A stretch of 52,228 nucleotides of DNA from Deinococcus aquatilis DSM 23025 (GTDB lineage: Bacteria; Deinococcota; Deinococci; Deinococcales; Deinococcaceae): contig NZ_KB899713.1 of NCBI RefSeq assembly GCF_000378445.1, forward strand, positions 1 to 52,228, read 5' to 3'. Position numbers and translations under genes: made by a program. This document shows, in pieces, positions 8,248 through 17,410 of this stretch (position 1 is its first letter; each line of letters begins with the position of its first letter). The notes below the pieces were generated by a model. It was not told where the DNA came from. It was given only the letters and a program-made list of their open reading frames with translations, and searched no databases.

Positions 8248-9318
8248 ATGATTCCTGACACAGAGGTGCACACTGCCCCTATGCTCTCCCACCGCTTGGT
8301 CGTGATCGGCACGTCTGCTGGCGGAATGCAGCCCCTGCAGCAGTTGGCCGCCGCGTTGCCTGCCAACTTTCCCGCAGCAATCTGTATCGTCATGCATATT
8401 CCTGCCTACGCACCCAGCGCCCTGCCGGAGATTCTGGCCCGTGCGGGGCCGCTGCCCGCCTCGCATGCCAGGCACGGCGAGCCGATTTTGCCTGGACATA
8501 TTTACTGTGCCTCGCCCGACCATCACGTGCTGGTGGAAGAGGGCCGCTTCAGCATCACCAAAGGCCCCAAGGAAAACCGGGTGCGCCCGGCCATCGACAC
8601 GCTTTTTCGTTCTGCGGCCTACAGCGAGGGGCCGAATGTGATCGGCGTGGTGCTGTCCGGGTTGCTGGACGACGGCACCTCCGGGCTGTGGACGATCAAG
8701 CATTTCGGCGGAATCAGCGTCGTGCAAGATCCTGCGGATGCCGAATATCCTTCCATGCCCAAAAATGCTCTGGATCAAGTAGAGATCGACCACACGGTGA
8801 CCGCCCAGCAGCTCCCCGCACTTCTGAGCCGCCTGGTGGCCGCGCCAATGCCACATCCGCGTGAGGTGAACGAGAATGACCGCGAACGGGTTGCCATCGA
8901 AATCAGTATTGCCAGTACGGCCCATGCCTTCCGAAAGGGCGTGATGAACTTCGGCAAGGTGACGCCCCAGACCTGTCCGGAATGCGGGGGCGTCCTGATA
9001 GAAATCAAGGAGGGAGGCTTCACGCGCTACCGCTGCCATACCGGACATGCCTACAGCGGCGATACCCTGCTTGTCAGCGTGACCGAAGCCATCGAAGACC
9101 GGCTCTGGATCACCATGCGGGCGCTGGAAGAGGCCAGCATGCTGCTGGAGAACACGGGCCGGGAGCTGGAATCAGCGGGCAAAACGCAACTGGCGGCAGA
9201 ATATTTGCAGAAAGCCAGAGAGATGACGGACCGGACCCTCCTGATTTTTCAGAACGTGGTGGGGAACGAGGCGATCAGCGCGGAAAAGATCTCGCACTTG
9301 GCAACACAGGAGAAATAG
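8248..9318 (+). CDS. CheB-type protein-glutamate methylesterase with C-terminal zinc ribbon
   Basis: About 356 residues. The start is uncertain: ATG 8248 is used, ATG 8281 is possible with GAGGTG at 8262, and TTG 8197 is unlikely. The methylesterase domain (about 15-205) keeps the triad regions: Ser in IGTSAGG, His in CIVMHIPAY and Asp in LSGLLDDGTSG. There is no receiver domain. The C-terminal part has CPECGG and, 19 residues on, CHTGHAY, a probable zinc-ribbon-like knuckle, then a helical tail. It follows the CheB-CheR fusion, whose own CheB site looks damaged, so this protein may supply the demethylation or deamidation activity. That pairing is inference. Confidence 0.8.
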   Translation: MIPDTEVHTAPMLSHRLVVIGTSAGGMQPLQQLAAALPANFPAAICIVMHIPAYAPSALPEILARAGPLPASHARHGEPILPGHIYCASPDHHVLVEEGRFSITKGPKENRVRPAIDTLFRSAAYSEGPNVIGVVLSGLLDDGTSGLWTIKHFGGISVVQDPADAEYPSMPKNALDQVEIDHTVTAQQLPALLSRLVAAPMPHPREVNENDRERVAIEISIASTAHAFRKGVMNFGKVTPQTCPECGGVLIEIKEGGFTRYRCHTGHAYSGDTLLVSVTEAIEDRLWITMRALEEASMLLENTGRELESAGKTQLAAEYLQKAREMTDRTLLIFQNVVGNEAISAEKISHLATQEK

Positions 9319-9337
9319 TCTCGGAGGTGGTTCCGAC

Positions 9338-11269
9338 TCAGAGGCAGATTCCGGAGCGCAGATAGGGTCCGATCTGGTCCGGTGGCAGAACTGGGGCAAA
9401 CAGGTAGCCCTGTCCCACATCCACGCCCAGCTCGATCAGTTGGTCGCGCTGCTCTTCTGTCTCGATTCCCTCTGCCACGACCGTCATGCCCAGGGCGCGG
9501 CCCATAGAAACGATGGCCCGCACAAGTTCCTGATTCTCACTCAATGTGCTGACAAAGGAGCGGTCGATTTTGAGCATCCGCACGGGGAAACGGTGCAGGG
9601 TGCTGAGCGACGAGTAACCCATCCCAAAATCATCCACGACCAGTTCGACTCCGGCCTGGCGCAGGGCCTGAAGGGTCAGGGAATCTGTCTCACTGCTGTG
9701 GGTCAGCACCCGCTCCGTGATCTCCATCTGGAGATGCCAGGGTCTGGGAACAGTCTGCCCAATCAGGTGGGCTGTGACCTCACCCACGGCGGCCAGCTCA
9801 TGTGCGGAGACATTGACGTTCATCCAGAGTTTCGGACAGTACTGTGGGTGTGTAGGTCCTTCCCGTTGCCACGCGATCATCTGCTGCTCGGCGGCTCCCA
9901 GAACCCACCGGTCGATCTGCCCGACCAGACCGAGTTCCTCGGCCAGAGGAATAAAGTCTCCTGGCGACAGCAGGCCACGTTGCGGATGCTGCCACCGTAC
10001 CAGAGCCTCGAGACCCAGGAGATGCTTGTCCCGCAGCGATACTATCGGCTGGTAGTGGACGACCAGTTCGTTCTGCTTCAGCGCGTGACGCAGCTCTGTT
10101 TCCAGTTTGATCCTGTCCCGGAACAGTCCGCGCAGAGCGGGTTCAAACACCTGAAATCTCGTCGTCCTCTCCCGCTTGGCCTGATAGAGCGCCAGGTCGA
10201 CATCCTTGAGGATTTCCTCAGCCGTTTCGTATCCACCCGAAACAGACAGGATGCCGGTGCTCAACTGAACGAACACGTCCTGATGTTCAAGGCAGACCGG
10301 AGAGACGAGAACCTCCTGTAGCCGCGCCGCCACGATAAGTTCACTTCCGCCCGGCATCAAGAGGGCAAATTCATCGCCGCCGAGCCGCGCCACATGGTCG
10401 GTAGGCCGGATCACGTGCCTCAGCCGCTTCGCCAGTTCCTGAAGCACCTGATCGCCTGCGGCGTGTCCGAGACTGTCATTGATGCGTTTGAAGTGGTCGA
10501 TATCGCAGAACAGGACGGTAAATCCCCGTCCCGTCTGATGAAGCTCCTGCAACGCCTTTTGCAACGCCTCCTCAAAAGCAGCCCGGTTGGGCAGACCAGT
10601 CAGGTGATCGTGTTGTGCCTGGTGGCGAAACTGGGCTGTCAGAGCCTGAAGCTGCTGGGTTCGGTCGTTGACGTGCTCCTCAAGAGTACCGTTCAGGGCT
10701 TCGAGACGGACCTGGGCCTCAACCAGTGGGGTGATATCTGTCAGGGTAATCAGGTAGCGCAGTTGCTGAGGTGCGGACGCAGGCAGAGTCAGGCCCTGAA
10801 GCTGCACCTCACGCCGCTCCCCGCTGCGCCGTACCAGAGTGAATTGCTGGGGCTGTGCCGTGCCTGTTTCCAGCAGGGTCGCCAGGAGCTGATTCAGTGC
10901 CGAACGCTGTGTCGGATCGACAAACAGCAGGAAACGGCGCATCAACAGGTGAGTGCGCCCGAACTCCAGCAGGGCCGCGCCTGCCTGATTGACGTTGAGA
11001 ATGTCGGCGTGTTGATCGAGGGTGAAATAGGCAGTGGGAGCGTGTTCATACAGCGCGTGATAGAGCTGATGTTCGAGTTCCAGTTCCGTGACAGTCAGCT
11101 GCAATTCCTCATTCTGCAACTTGAGTTCAGTGTGGTAGACGCCCAGCTCATGCACCATATCCGAGGCCAACCAGCCGTCCCAGAGAGCCAATGGAACCGC
11201 ACGAACCAACTGCTGTTCGGCCTCTTTACGCAGACGGTCAGATTCATAGAAAAACGCACCTTCTGTCAT
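9338..11269 (-). CDS. PAS-GGDEF-EAL cyclic-di-GMP turnover protein
   Basis: 643 residues from ATG 11269. A PAS-like sensory region (about 60-190) is followed by a short coiled coil, a GGDEF domain (about 205-375) and an EAL domain (about 385-640). The cyclase motif is intact (RLGGDEFALL) with an RPTD inhibitory site exactly five residues before it, and the metal-binding DIDHFK is present. The phosphodiesterase residues are also intact: EALVRW, MNVNVS, MEITE, VVDDFGMGYSS, KIDRSFV and VAEGIE. Both synthesis and breakdown of c-di-GMP are therefore possible. No transmembrane segment is seen. It converges on the CheB gene, ending 19 bases from it. Confidence 0.9.
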   Translation of the reverse strand: MTEGAFFYESDRLRKEAEQQLVRAVPLALWDGWLASDMVHELGVYHTELKLQNEELQLTVTELELEHQLYHALYEHAPTAYFTLDQHADILNVNQAGAALLEFGRTHLLMRRFLLFVDPTQRSALNQLLATLLETGTAQPQQFTLVRRSGERREVQLQGLTLPASAPQQLRYLITLTDITPLVEAQVRLEALNGTLEEHVNDRTQQLQALTAQFRHQAQHDHLTGLPNRAAFEEALQKALQELHQTGRGFTVLFCDIDHFKRINDSLGHAAGDQVLQELAKRLRHVIRPTDHVARLGGDEFALLMPGGSELIVAARLQEVLVSPVCLEHQDVFVQLSTGILSVSGGYETAEEILKDVDLALYQAKRERTTRFQVFEPALRGLFRDRIKLETELRHALKQNELVVHYQPIVSLRDKHLLGLEALVRWQHPQRGLLSPGDFIPLAEELGLVGQIDRWVLGAAEQQMIAWQREGPTHPQYCPKLWMNVNVSAHELAAVGEVTAHLIGQTVPRPWHLQMEITERVLTHSSETDSLTLQALRQAGVELVVDDFGMGYSSLSTLHRFPVRMLKIDRSFVSTLSENQELVRAIVSMGRALGMTVVAEGIETEEQRDQLIELGVDVGQGYLFAPVLPPDQIGPYLRSGICL

Positions 11270-11690
11270 GTGACTCTACTGTGCGCCAATCAGGAAGTTG
11301 AAAAGGACAGAAACTATACAGGCACAGTTCACCTTTTCGATAATGATGAATTGCTGAGGGTTGCAAATTGTAGCTCAGTGGGCAGGATCAGACTATCTCT
11401 GTGCAGTCATACGAATTCCTTGTCATAACCACTTACCAAAGAACTTTATTGGTGGCCTGTCCATCACGCAGAGGCCGTACTCTTTTCTCCTGTGTTTTGC
11501 TCATGTCAAAAGCCAGGATGTACGGCTTTCAACTAGAATCCGTATCAGTCACTTGTTGCCCTCAGGTTCTGTTTGAGAGAGTCATCAGGTCAGTGTATCC
11601 TTCAGAAGTGAGGTCAGTCGCTGCCTTGAAAGACCAGTGACCGAGGCTTCCCCAATCATGTTGCCGCCGAGTCACAAGATGTAATGCGGG
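11270..11690. other. Intergenic stretch without a recognised gene
   Basis: About 420 bases between the GGDEF-EAL gene start and the end of the CstB-like gene. Composition is lower in GC than its neighbours and short frames on either strand show no family resemblance. It presumably holds the promoter of the GGDEF-EAL gene near 11280 (minus strand) and the terminator of the CstB-like gene, but I could not identify either with confidence. Confidence 0.5.
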
Positions 11691-13076
11691 TTAGCTCTGC
11701 TGGTGGCTTTCAGCCCAGGCGTCGTAACCTCCGGCAAGTTCCAGCACGTCAAAGCCCTCAACGCGCAGCAGGCTGGCAGCTGCGGCGCTACGGGCACCGC
11801 CCTGACAATGCACGATGATTTCCTGGTTGCGCGGCAGGGTATCCAACAGCCAGGGCAGGCGGCCCGCGTGCAGTTGCCGTGCGCCGGGCAGGTGCCCCGC
11901 CTCATATTCGGTCTGGGAACGCACATCAAGAATCAGGGCGTCTGGGTGGCTCTGCAACTCGCCCACATCCAGAGGGCGTGCAGGTGTCGTCTTCAGCCCA
12001 TCGGGGTTCGGAAGGTATCCGGTCACGTGGTCAAGACCGACCATCCATAACTTGCGCCGGAGTGCCTCGGCCCGTTGTCTGGAAGCGAGCAGAATCAACT
12101 CATGGTCTGGGGTCAGCAACCATCCGGCCCAAGTCTCGAAGGTGCTGCCATCAGGGATGTTGACGCTGCCGAGGGGTGCCGCGGCGTGATGATCTTCTCT
12201 GGGCCGGGTATCAAGCAGGCGTGCCCCCGCACCTATCCTCAACTTCACGTCCTCGGCGCTCAGTTCTGGTAGGGGTCCCGAATTGTCCAGCAGAGCGGGG
12301 CCGTCGCGATTTTCGGTCTTCATGCGCCTGTAGTACGCTGGCGCGTCGGGCTGACCGGAGAGCAGTTCGCGCGTGAACGCTTCCTCGTCGCCCTGTTCGG
12401 CCAACTTACTCCACCAACTGCAGGCCCGTTCGTAGCCGACCGTCGTGCTGGGCACTGCACCCAGCGCCTTGCCGCAGGCACTCCCCGAGCCGTGTCCGGG
12501 CCAGACCTGCACGTAATCGGGCAGAGTCAAGAATTTGTCGCGTAGTGAGGCGAACATCTGCCGGGCACCCACGAAACGTGTGTCCTGCCCGCCCGCCGCC
12601 TCGTCGAGCAGATCGGGGCGGCCCAGATCCCCGACAAACACGAAGTCGCCGGTCAGCAGCAGGGTGGGCATTTCCCCCCGAGGGAGATCAGTGACGAGAA
12701 AGCTCAGATGTTCGGGAGTGTGGCCGGGGGTGTGCAGCGCCTGAATGTGGATATTGCCCACCATGAAGCCAGTGCGGTCATGCAACCTGGTCTGGTTGCC
12801 ACCGTCATAGGTGTACTGCCAGCCCTCGCCGCCCTCGTCGGAGAGCAGCAGACGCGCCCCAGTTGCTTTTGCCAGTTCTCGGCTGCCAGACAGGTAGTCT
12901 GCGTGAATATGGGTTTCGGTGACGTGCGTGACACGCAGTTTCTGGGCCTGCGCCTCACCGAGGTACTGGCTGATGTCGCGGACTGGATCGACCACCAGGC
13001 ATTCCCCCGTCTTCTGACAGCCGATCAGGTAGGACGCCTGGGCCAGGTCGGTGTCGTAGAAGCGTTGGAAATACAT
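11691..13076 (-). CDS. Persulfide dioxygenase-rhodanese fusion (CstB-like)
   Basis: 461 residues. The N-terminal metallo-beta-lactamase fold (1-250) has [21 protein letters not shown] and [16 protein letters not shown], as in ETHE1-like persulfide dioxygenases. A first rhodanese-like domain (about 270-355, [10 protein letters not shown]) lacks an active Cys. The last (about 370-458) has VHCQGGARS with the catalytic Cys. This order, dioxygenase, pseudo-rhodanese, rhodanese, is that of CstB, which oxidises persulfides and releases thiosulfate. It diverges from a CstR-type repressor 61 bases away, so sulfide or persulfide induction is expected. A leaderless start is plausible: TACGCT lies 6 nt before the ATG on this strand. 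Confidence 0.88.
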   Translation of the reverse strand: MYFQRFYDTDLAQASYLIGCQKTGECLVVDPVRDISQYLGEAQAQKLRVTHVTETHIHADYLSGSRELAKATGARLLLSDEGGEGWQYTYDGGNQTRLHDRTGFMVGNIHIQALHTPGHTPEHLSFLVTDLPRGEMPTLLLTGDFVFVGDLGRPDLLDEAAGGQDTRFVGARQMFASLRDKFLTLPDYVQVWPGHGSGSACGKALGAVPSTTVGYERACSWWSKLAEQGDEEAFTRELLSGQPDAPAYYRRMKTENRDGPALLDNSGPLPELSAEDVKLRIGAGARLLDTRPREDHHAAAPLGSVNIPDGSTFETWAGWLLTPDHELILLASRQRAEALRRKLWMVGLDHVTGYLPNPDGLKTTPARPLDVGELQSHPDALILDVRSQTEYEAGHLPGARQLHAGRLPWLLDTLPRNQEIIVHCQGGARSAAAASLLRVEGFDVLELAGGYDAWAESHQQS

Positions 13077-13087
13077 GCCCAGAGCGT

Positions 13088-13131
13088 ATACCCCCTCCCC
13101 CTATCCTGTCAAATACCCCGGGGGGTATACT
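13088..13131. promoter_or_regulatory. Divergent promoter with CsoR/CstR-type operators
   Basis: The 61-bp gap holds ATACCCCGGGGGGTAT at 13113-13128, the AT-flanked C/G-tract palindrome typical of CsoR/CstR operators, and a related ATACCCCCTCCCCCTAT at 13088-13104. The first overlaps a TATACT -10 (13126-13131) six bases before the repressor ATG. The second overlaps the likely -10 of the CstB-like gene. Both genes should be repressed until the sensor cysteines react. Confidence 0.8.
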
Positions 13132-13137
13132 GAACGC

Positions 13138-13404
13138 ATGACCGCGACCCTCCCTGCCAGTAATCTCGCCGCCGAGAAGACCCGGATTCTCAACCGCCTG
13201 CGCCGCCTGGAGGGACAGATTCGGGGACTACAGAAAATGGTGGAGGAGGAGAAGAACTGTGTGGAGATGATGACCCTCTACGCCAGTGTCAGGAGCGCTC
13301 TGGAGTCCACCGGGGACGTGATTCTGGAGACGTACGTAGCGCAGTGTCAGGCCCGGGGGGAGGAGCCTGCCGACCTGGTGAAACTGCTCAAACTGGCCCG
13401 GTAA
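13138..13404 (+). CDS. cstR: CsoR/CstR-family persulfide-sensing repressor
   Basis: 88 residues from ATG 13138; an upstream in-frame start at 13075 would read through the operator. The all-helical DUF156 fold is clear (LNRLRRLEGQIRGLQKMVEEEKNC). Copper sensors of this family use Cys, His and Cys; here both cysteines are kept (EKNC and YVAQC), but the His four residues before the second Cys is Tyr. That favours a CstR-type persulfide sensor that forms a di- or trisulfide crosslink, not a copper sensor. The adjacent CstB-like enzyme supports this. Translation is probably leaderless, with TATACT 6 nt before the ATG and no ribosome site. Confidence 0.85.
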   Translation: MTATLPASNLAAEKTRILNRLRRLEGQIRGLQKMVEEEKNCVEMMTLYASVRSALESTGDVILETYVAQCQARGEEPADLVKLLKLAR

Positions 13405-13560
13405 TCCCCAGACCAGTCCCGGTCATTTTTAAAAGAGCGGCCTTTACGCGGGCATACTGGCCTGATCCAGAAACCAGGTTGAATCCTGCATTGATCTGGC
13501 TCGGAGTGTGACGTTGATCCAGGTGAGAAAGCGTCTCCATACAATGCTGGGGGAGGGATC

Positions 13561-14238
13561 ATGAAACTTCTTCTGACGTCCGGCGGCATAACCAACGCCA
13601 GCATTCATCAGGCACTGGTGAGTCTGCTCGGTCGGCCCATCTCCGAGTGCAATGCCCTGTGTATTCCCACGGCAATGTATGGGCATCCACACACCAATCC
13701 AGGCCATGCATGGCGATTCATCAGCGGTCAGGAACCCCAGAGCCCCATGTGCGAACTGGGATGGAAGTCTCTGGGCGTGCTGGAGCTCACGGCGCTGCCC
13801 AGCATCGGTCAGGAGCGCTGGGTTCCCTGGGTTCAGGAAGCCGACGTCCTGCTGGTGGGTGGCGGCGACGCCCTGTACCTGTGCCACTGGCTGCGGGAAT
13901 CCGGCCTGGCAGATCTTCTGCCATCGTTGCAGGAAACCGTCTGGGTGGGCCTGAGCGCCGGAAGCATGGTCATGACCCCCCGGATCGGGCAGGAGTTTGT
14001 CGGCTGGAAGGCTCTTGGCGGCGACGACCACACGCTCGGGCTGGTCGATTTTTCAATCTTTCCGCACCTGGATCACAAGGATCTGCCGGAAAACACCCTG
14101 GCCGATGCCCAGAGGTGGGCGGCCAGGATGACGGGGCCGTGCTACGCGGTTGATGATCAGACCGCCATCAAGGTGATCGACGGCAGCATCGAGGTGATCT
14201 CCGAGGGACACTGGCAGCTCTTGACCCCCGAACGCTAG
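13561..14238 (+). CDS. pepE: Peptidase E-like (S51 family) protein
   Basis: 225 residues from ATG 13561 with GGGAGGGATC just before it. The sequence has the class I amidotransferase-like flavodoxin fold of S51 peptidases: MKLLLTSGG start, VLLVGGGDALYL, the nucleophile elbow VGLSAGSMVMTP with the Ser, and FPHLDHKDLPEN. Family members cleave Asp-X dipeptides or cyanophycin dipeptides in the cytoplasm. Slight doubt remains because S51 also contains uncharacterised serine hydrolases. It converges on psuG. Confidence 0.8.
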   Translation: MKLLLTSGGITNASIHQALVSLLGRPISECNALCIPTAMYGHPHTNPGHAWRFISGQEPQSPMCELGWKSLGVLELTALPSIGQERWVPWVQEADVLLVGGGDALYLCHWLRESGLADLLPSLQETVWVGLSAGSMVMTPRIGQEFVGWKALGGDDHTLGLVDFSIFPHLDHKDLPENTLADAQRWAARMTGPCYAVDDQTAIKVIDGSIEVISEGHWQLLTPER

Positions 14239-14301
14239 AGGCCCAAACGCCAGAGCAGGGCAGTCACCGGGTTGCTGCAAGCTCTGGAGAGGGCAGGTGG
14301 T

Positions 14302-15246
14302 TCAGACCAGTTGAGCGTATGCCACGGCAACCTGCGCGGCCACGGCAGCATTGTGCCGAACCAGGGCAATATTTGCCTCCAGACTCCGGCCCTCGGTGAT
14401 CTCCACGATCCTGCCCAGGAGGTAGGGGGTCGTCTCCTTACCGGACAGGCCCAGGGCGTTCATGTCCTCAAGCGCCTGATTGATCTGCGGCATGATCTCG
14501 CTGGCAGGAATCTCTGCTTCCAGCGGAATCGGGTTGGCAAGCATCACGCCGCCAGCCAACCCCAGAGTCCATTTGACTTTCAGGATGCGGGCCACTTCTT
14601 CGACTGTCTGCACGCTCAGAGGCGCAGGAAAGCCGCTCTGCCTGGAGTAGAAGGCCGGAAATTCGGTGCTTCCCAGGGTGATGGCCGGGACACCCTGCGT
14701 TTCGAGCACTTCAAGGGTCAGGCCGATATCGAGAATGCTCTTGACCCCGGCACTCACGACGCAGACATCCGTATGAGCAAGTTCCATGAGGTCGGCACTG
14801 ATGTCCATGGTGTCCCCGGCCCCCCGGTGGACGCCCCCCGTGCCGCCAGTGGCAAAAACGCGGATGCCAGCGAGCGACGCGACCCACATCGTGGAGGCGA
14901 CCGTGGTCGCGCCGTGGCGACCGAGGGCCACTGTAAGCGCCAGATCCCGCGTGCTGATCTTCTGCACGTCCTTGTCGGTGGCGAGGAGGTGCAGTTCTTC
15001 CGGCGTGAGTCCAATCTTGAGGCGGCCGTGCAGCACCGCGATGGTGGCCGGAACAGCTCCGTGTTCCCGGATCACGTCTTCCACGCCGCGTGCCATCTCC
15101 ACGTTTTTCGGAAAGGGCATGCCATGGCTGATGATGGTGCTTTCCAATGCGACGACGGCACGCCCGGCAGAGAGGGCCTCGGCAACCTCGGGGTGAATGT
15201 CCATCAGGGCGGCGATTTCAGGGCGGATATGGGCTGGAATGGTCAT
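14302..15246 (-). CDS. psuG: Pseudouridine-5'-phosphate glycosidase
   Basis: 314 residues from ATG 15246, with AAGGAG eight bases upstream; the longer reading frame to 15399 overlaps the upstream gene and is not used. Length and sequence fit PsuG: ALESTIISHG with the catalytic Glu, TGGTGGVHRGAGDTMDISAD, SAGVKSILDIG with the Schiff-base Lys, and LGSTEFPAFYSRQSGF. The enzyme splits pseudouridine 5'-phosphate reversibly into uracil and ribose 5-phosphate. It is the second gene of a psuK-psuG operon, 49 bases after the kinase. Confidence 0.95.
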   Translation of the reverse strand: MTIPAHIRPEIAALMDIHPEVAEALSAGRAVVALESTIISHGMPFPKNVEMARGVEDVIREHGAVPATIAVLHGRLKIGLTPEELHLLATDKDVQKISTRDLALTVALGRHGATTVASTMWVASLAGIRVFATGGTGGVHRGAGDTMDISADLMELAHTDVCVVSAGVKSILDIGLTLEVLETQGVPAITLGSTEFPAFYSRQSGFPAPLSVQTVEEVARILKVKWTLGLAGGVMLANPIPLEAEIPASEIMPQINQALEDMNALGLSGKETTPYLLGRIVEITEGRSLEANIALVRHNAAVAAQVAVAYAQLV

Positions 15247-15295
15247 AAGAAACTCCTTGGAAAAAGAAAGCGGGAAAGAGAAGAGAACAGGGCGT

Positions 15296-16435
15296 TCAGT
15301 GGGAAATCGACGAGAGGCGCTCCTGAAGGGCCGTGGGCGACAGCAGGGGAGAAACGGTATGCTCACTTTCCACGGTAAGGGCAGCAGCAGCATGCCCATG
15401 CCGGGCCGCTTCCAGTGCAGGCAGACCCGAGGCCAGGGCCGCCAGAAAGGCCCCCAGCATCGCGTCGCCCGCGCCCGTCACGTCACGGACGGTTGCTGGC
15501 AGCGCGGGAAGCTCGTGCATCTCCTCAGGAGTCGAAAGGAGGCTCCCCAGCCTGCCGCGTCTGATCCAGACCAGCTCCACCCCCTGAGCGTGTAGTTCCA
15601 GGGCACCGGCCCGCAACGCTACGGGGTCATCGGGCAGGTCCCGGCCCAGCAGTGCGCTCAGTTCCAGCACATTCGGCGTCACGGCAAAAGGCACCAGCCG
15701 CTTCCCGTTCAGGTCGGTGCCCATCACTTCCCGCAGCCGCACTCCCTTGGGGGCGCTGACCGGCTCGAACACCACCCGGATGCCCAGCTCGGTGGTCAGG
15801 GTCAGCAGGTGTGCCAGTGACATTCTGGAGAGGTTGCCGTCCACCACCAGCCATGAGGCGCCGCGCAGCACGTTGCGCCGTTCCTGGAGCGCGGCTGGAG
15901 TCAGGGCGTTGATGACGCTCATGGCCGCCACAGCCACCAGCAGTTCACCATCTTTTCCGAGTACAGCCGTATAGGTTCCGGTCGGCTCTCCATCCACCCG
16001 CAAGACCGGGCTGATATCCACGCCAGCAGCGGCCGTATCCCTCAGAAGATTGTCTCCCAGCAGGTCCCGCCCGACCGCCGAGATGAGTGAGACGGCGATG
16101 CCGAGGCGGGCGAGATTCTCCGCCACATTCCGTGCCACTCCCCCTGGAGCCTGAACCAGCGTGCCCGGATTGCTCGTTCCGGCAATCGCCGTTGTGGTCG
16201 TCTGCGCCTTCACGTCAACGTTCATGCCCCCGACCACGACCACCCGTTGCACTGGCCCGTCTGTCGGAAGGAGATACCCACGTCCCAGAAGTGCGCCTTT
16301 CCGAACCAGCGCACTCACATGCACGTTCACCGCTGCCCGTGAGGTACCCAGGCGACGGGCCAGTTCCTCTGGACTGGCAAGCGGGGTCTCCCGAATGAGA
16401 GTCAGCAGCGCGGATTCGGTGTCGGTCAGGGCCAT
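15296..16435 (-). CDS. psuK: PfkB-family pseudouridine kinase with N-terminal winged helix
   Basis: 379 residues from ATG 16435. The first 60 residues form a winged-helix DNA-binding domain (TPLASPEELARRLGTSRAAV). Residues about 65-375 are a PfkB sugar-kinase domain with VVVVGGMNVDV and the anion hole DVTGAGDAMLGAF. PfkB proteins with this N-terminal domain next to psuG phosphorylate pseudouridine and may also repress their own operon. The overlapping tandem repeats upstream would be a natural operator. Cytoplasmic. Confidence 0.88.
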   Translation of the reverse strand: MALTDTESALLTLIRETPLASPEELARRLGTSRAAVNVHVSALVRKGALLGRGYLLPTDGPVQRVVVVGGMNVDVKAQTTTTAIAGTSNPGTLVQAPGGVARNVAENLARLGIAVSLISAVGRDLLGDNLLRDTAAAGVDISPVLRVDGEPTGTYTAVLGKDGELLVAVAAMSVINALTPAALQERRNVLRGASWLVVDGNLSRMSLAHLLTLTTELGIRVVFEPVSAPKGVRLREVMGTDLNGKRLVPFAVTPNVLELSALLGRDLPDDPVALRAGALELHAQGVELVWIRRGRLGSLLSTPEEMHELPALPATVRDVTGAGDAMLGAFLAALASGLPALEAARHGHAAAALTVESEHTVSPLLSPTALQERLSSISH

Positions 16436-16445
16436 GTCTTAACCA

Positions 16446-16474
16446 CAATAAAGCAACTAGCTGCAATAAAGCAA
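16446..16474 (-). promoter_or_regulatory. Tandem direct repeat upstream of psuK
   Basis: Two exact copies of TTGCTTTATTG (read on the minus strand) lie at 16464-16474 and 16446-16456, 18 bases apart, ending 11 bases from the psuK start codon. The AT-rich repeats stand out from GC-rich surroundings and could be an operator for the winged helix of PsuK and part of its promoter. No Shine-Dalgarno is seen before the ATG. Confidence 0.55.
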
Positions 16475-16684
16475 TGGGCGGGTCGAGAGTGCACCAGAGG
16501 CATAAGGGATCGCAGGCTCCAGGCATGCTGGTGGCCAGGGACTCTGGGTGAGACCATGATGGGCTCCCGTAACAAGATCAGCGAAATTTTCACTGTACAT
16601 GCCAAGCTTCCTGGGCACATCCAGAGAACTTGGACCGCCTGAAAACGACCCCAACTCAGATCAGATGATCTACACCATTTAAAA

Positions 16685-16704
16685 TAGATTAAACTAATAA
16701 TCTA
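16685..16704. promoter_or_regulatory. Inverted-repeat operator upstream of the TetR gene
   Basis: TAGATTA (16685-16691) and TAATCTA (16698-16704) form a 7-bp inverted repeat with a 6-base spacer in an AT-rich patch, 78 bases before the TetR start. Size and symmetry suit a TetR dimer. The remaining roughly 300 bases between psuK and this gene show no other feature I can support. Confidence 0.55.
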
Positions 16705-16782
16705 AGTGAGGTCAACGGGAGGTGGCTCCATGCAGGCCCGTAGACTCACTGTGTACGCCTCCCAGAGGAGAGAGGAGCAATC

Positions 16783-17340
16783 ATGCCCAGAGTGTCCAGA
16801 ACCCAAGCTGCCCAGAACCGGGAACTGACCGTCCAGGCCGCTGCCGAACTGTTTCGCGAACGGGGCGTCGATCACGTCAGCGTGCAGGACATCATGGCCG
16901 CCGTTGGCCTCACGCATGGCGGCTTTTACCGCCAGTTCGACTCTAAAGAAGCCCTGCTGCCGGAAGCGGCCCGCTATGCCTACGACAGCATGACGGCCCG
17001 ACTGACCAGGCTTGATGCCAGCACGGCCGACCACGCTGCCGCGCAGCACCAGTTTATCCAGAGTTACCTGTCGGCGGCCCACCGGGATCGTCCGGGGCGG
17101 GGCTGTCCTACCGCCGGGCTGATTCAGGACATTGCCCGCACAGACAGTGCCGAGACCCGCGACCTGCTGACGAGTGGGGTTGCGCAGTTGGGGGAATGGC
17201 TGGATCAGCCTGGAGGCGATGGATTGGTCACAGCCTGCACGCTGATCGGGGCACTGCTGGTCTCCCGCGCCGCCGCAGGGTCACCGCTCTCCGATCAGGT
17301 GCTTGAACGCGTTGCCGCCGCCCTCGCCTCCCCAGACTGA
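16783..17340 (+). CDS. TetR-family transcriptional repressor
   Basis: 185 residues from ATG 16783 with GAGGAGCAATC upstream. The N-terminal helix-turn-helix (about 15-60) is typical: AAELFRERGVDHVSVQDIMAAVGLTHGGFYRQFDSKEALL. The variable C-terminal domain has RPGRGCPTAGLIQDIAR, as in TetR proteins near NemR/AcuR-like electrophile sensors, with one Cys. The next gene, a thioesterase, starts 71 bases downstream and is probably co-transcribed; a palindrome upstream is its likely operator. Confidence 0.85.
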   Translation: MPRVSRTQAAQNRELTVQAAAELFRERGVDHVSVQDIMAAVGLTHGGFYRQFDSKEALLPEAARYAYDSMTARLTRLDASTADHAAAQHQFIQSYLSAAHRDRPGRGCPTAGLIQDIARTDSAETRDLLTSGVAQLGEWLDQPGGDGLVTACTLIGALLVSRAAAGSPLSDQVLERVAAALASPD

Positions 17341-17410
17341 GAGTTTTCTCCTCTCGATTCCATCAACGACAGGCCATTTTATGCGCTCACGCGGTGAGCC
17401 GAGGAGCAAC

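Noticed and set aside
13138..13404. Assignment of the CsoR-family repressor as a copper sensor.
   Set aside because: The copper-ligand His is Tyr, and the divergent gene is a persulfide dioxygenase, not a copper pump.
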